64,000 bases of DNA from Aquicella siphonis. Its GTDB lineage: Bacteria > Pseudomonadota > Gammaproteobacteria > DSM-16500. Position 1 is the stretch's first letter. Every line of letters starts with the position of its first letter. A program made the translations under genes and the position numbers. Below, piece by piece: positions 61,979 through 64,000 of this stretch. The notes under the pieces are model-generated. The model had not been told where the DNA came from, did no database searches, and saw only the letters and a program-made list of their open reading frames with translations. Where the stretch lies: assembly GCF_902459485.1 (NCBI RefSeq), contig NZ_LR699119.1, positions 2,046,001 through 2,110,000 on the forward strand, read 5' to 3'.

Positions 61979-64000
61979 ATGAATCACTTTTTCCGCCTTG
62001 TTCGACGAATCATCATACTGTTTCTAGTACTGTGCACCCTATCGGTTGCCGGAATTCTTTACTATATGGAATTCGAGCTTCCTGACATTGATGCTTTAAA
62101 CACGGTTCAACTGCAAGTTCCTCTGCAAATCTTTTCACACGATGGAAAACTGATCGCAACATTCGGTGAAAAACGCCGAATACCCATCCCCTACGATCAA
62201 ATTCCCAAACCTCTTATTGAAGCGGTGCTGGCCACAGAAGACCAACGCTACTTCCAGCATTCCGGCGTTGATATTCAAGGACTGGGACGCGCGGCGCTCG
62301 CGCTTATCCTGACCGGCCGCAAACTCCAGGGCGGCAGCACCATCACCATGCAGGTCGCACGCAGTTTTTACCTGACCCGTCACAAGACATTCGGCCGCAA
62401 ATTGCGCGAAATATTATTGGCAATCAAGATAGAACACCGCCTGACAAAGGAAAAAATTCTCGAGTTGTATCTGAACAAGGTCTTTCTGGGCAACCGCGCT
62501 TATGGGGTGGGCGCCGCCGCGGAAGTCTACTACGGCAAGCATCTCAACCAATTGACACTGGATCAATACGCCATGCTGGCAGGTCTGCCCAAAGCGCCGT
62601 CCACTCTCAATCCGATTGCCAATCCCCAGGCTGCGCAAAAACGCCGCGATCATGTGCTCTGGCGCATGCGCGACCAAGGTTATATTAGCGAGGAAGAATA
62701 TTCCAGCGCTACCCAGGCGCCGTTAAACGCGAGCTACCATGATCTTCAAACTGAAATCAAGGCGCCGTATGTCGCCGAACTGGTCCGCGAACAATTGGAA
62801 CAAATGTATGGTGACAGTATCTACACAGATGGTTTCAAGGTTTATTCAACCATAGACAGTCAATTGCAGGTGGCAGCCAACCAGTCCGTCCGCGAACAGC
62901 TGCTCGCTTATGACCAGCGTCATGGCTACCGCGGACCCATGGAAAACCTGGGCACACCCTCGATTGAAAACATGGAAGAATGGGAGCAGGCTCTGCGCAA
63001 AAAGCCCGTGATTAACAGTCTTGAGCCTGCCGCAGTGGTTGAAATGACCAAACAAACCGTCACCGTACTGCGTTCCAATGGTGAGCTGACCACCCTGTCC
63101 TGGCCAGGCTTATCCTGGGCACGCAGACAGATTAACGCGGATTATCTGGGGCCCAAGCCCAGAAGCGCGTCCCAAATTCTCAAGCTGGGCGATGTCGTAC
63201 TCATCAACCCTTCACCGAATGGTTACCAACTGGCGCAAATACCGAAAGCCGAGGCAGGACTGGTCGCCCTGAACCCCCGGAACGGAGCGATTCTGGCAAT
63301 GACTGGCGGATTCGATTATCAATACAGCAAGTTCAACCGCATCACCAGCGCGCAACGGCAGCCCGGCTCCAGCTTCAAGCCATTTGTATACTCGGCTGCG
63401 CTTGAAAAAGGTTTCACCCTCGCGACAGTCATCAATGATGCGCCTATCATTATTGAAAACACCGCCGATAACAGTTTGTGGCGGCCGCAAAACGATACAC
63501 ACAAATTCTATGGCCCCACCCGCCTGCGTACCGCCATCATAGAATCCCGCAACCTGGTTTCCATTCGCCTGCTGGCACTCATGGGCATGTCATATACAGT
63601 GGATTATCTGAAACGATTTGGCTTCATACCCTCACAACTGCCGCCCGGATTATCGCTCGCCCTGGGTACAGCCATGGTCACTCCCCTGCAAATGGCACAG
63701 GCTTATGCGGTATTCGCGAACGGCGGATTAAAGGTGGTGCCATTCGCCATTGATACCATACGCAATTCCCAGGATGAAGTGATTTATCAGGCAAAACCGC
63801 TGGTCGCCTGCAACAACGACTGTTCGCCTAGCGAAGCAGCCGCTCCGCGGGTACTCTCGTCTGAAAACACCTTTTTGATTTCTTCCGCACTGCATGATGT
63901 CATTCAACGCGGAACCGCCAAACAAGCCAAAAACCTCGGACGCAATGATCTGGCCGGTAAAACAGGCACCACACAAAACCAGGTCGATGCATGGTTTGCC
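61979..64000 (+). CDS. mrcA: Penicillin-binding protein 1A (partial, runs off the window)
   Basis: The first 674 codons of a bifunctional peptidoglycan synthase. Short cytoplasmic end, transmembrane helix (about 9-28), GT51 glycosyltransferase domain (EDQRYFQHSGVD, GGSTITMQVARSF, KILELYLNKVFLG), OB-like linker, then the transpeptidase domain with SSFK (about residue 464), SRN and KTGTT. Divergent from pilM as in many gammaproteobacteria. ATG 61979 has a weak Shine-Dalgarno. The frame is open to the last base. Confidence 0.95.
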   Translation, partial: MNHFFRLVRRIIILFLVLCTLSVAGILYYMEFELPDIDALNTVQLQVPLQIFSHDGKLIATFGEKRRIPIPYDQIPKPLIEAVLATEDQRYFQHSGVDIQGLGRAALALILTGRKLQGGSTITMQVARSFYLTRHKTFGRKLREILLAIKIEHRLTKEKILELYLNKVFLGNRAYGVGAAAEVYYGKHLNQLTLDQYAMLAGLPKAPSTLNPIANPQAAQKRRDHVLWRMRDQGYISEEEYSSATQAPLNASYHDLQTEIKAPYVAELVREQLEQMYGDSIYTDGFKVYSTIDSQLQVAANQSVREQLLAYDQRHGYRGPMENLGTPSIENMEEWEQALRKKPVINSLEPAAVVEMTKQTVTVLRSNGELTTLSWPGLSWARRQINADYLGPKPRSASQILKLGDVVLINPSPNGYQLAQIPKAEAGLVALNPRNGAILAMTGGFDYQYSKFNRITSAQRQPGSSFKPFVYSAALEKGFTLATVINDAPIIIENTADNSLWRPQNDTHKFYGPTRLRTAIIESRNLVSIRLLALMGMSYTVDYLKRFGFIPSQLPPGLSLALGTAMVTPLQMAQAYAVFANGGLKVVPFAIDTIRNSQDEVIYQAKPLVACNNDCSPSEAAAPRVLSSENTFLISSALHDVIQRGTAKQAKNLGRNDLAGKTGTTQNQVDAWFA

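Noticed and set aside
1-64000. CRISPR arrays, insertion sequences, prophage genes, rRNA
   Set aside because: No regularly spaced repeats, transposase, integrase or phage structural genes, and no rRNA sequence, were recognised.

Overview
The window reads as chromosome from a gammaproteobacterium, most probably of the order Legionellales (a Legionella/Coxiella/Aquicella-type host-associated bacterium). The placement is inferred, not proven. It rests on four things: a pilMNOPQ-aroK locus divergent from a PBP1A gene; hslVU, acs-patZ, homospermidine synthase and ProA-like M4 proteases together; several genes coding eukaryotic-like domains (two OTU-type cysteine protease folds, a protein-kinase fold, a possible C58-type cysteine protease); and promoters of several of those genes carrying a tandem motif that matches the PmrA box known upstream of Dot/Icm effector genes in Legionella and Coxiella. 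No Dot/Icm gene, phage, insertion sequence or CRISPR array is present here. One tRNA (Gly, anticodon CCC) was found.

Layout. 0-6.4 kb: a cupin gene, a DUF393/DUF4166 pair, then patZ-acs (acetate activation with its acetyltransferase regulator). 6.5-8.1 kb: a kinase-like effector candidate and a small DUF1737 gene. 8.1-22.1 kb: mixed metabolic and exported functions, including a FAD oxidoreductase with a signal peptide, an acyl-CoA synthetase, a secreted sphingomyelinase, DinB, homospermidine synthase, MsrA, lipoproteins, a secreted neutral ceramidase and a PilT C-terminal fragment. 22.1-26.1 kb: a sulfate-activation operon (FAD protein, fused ATP sulfurylase/APS kinase, CysQ). 26.4-28.6 kb: erpA, then ahpC, ahpD and hemJ; the hemJ start is locked in a perfect hairpin. 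28.6-34.1 kb: a large membrane protein (effector candidate), an epimerase, hemL and the C58-like protein. 34.2-42.1 kb: housekeeping genes (rubredoxin, acylphosphatase, a glycosyltransferase, rpe, terC, a VOC protein, rpiA, hslUV, rph). 42.2-46.9 kb: an accessory island of two convergent OTU-fold genes and two overlapping small genes. 47-54 kb: xthA, an asmA-like gene, a carbonic anhydrase, tRNA-Gly and two paralogous M4 metalloproteases. 54-64 kb: a Nif3-like gene, polX, a DUF1338 gene, aroK, the pilus cluster and the 5' part of mrcA.

Main finding. Four gene starts (kinase, membrane protein, both OTU genes), and more weakly a fifth (the small pair), share one promoter layout: a 9-bp half-site like CTTAATATT, 2 bp, a second half-site, 7 bp, and a -10-like hexamer. 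Both OTU-fold proteins also end in short acidic helices with the pattern L-A-x-x-L-Q-x-[EQ]-[DE] (one copy in the first, two in the second), which resembles ubiquitin-binding MIU/UIM helices. Together they suggest a co-regulated set of secreted proteins that includes a ubiquitin-directed pair. Separately, the sphingomyelinase and ceramidase would form a two-step secreted route for breaking down host sphingolipid.
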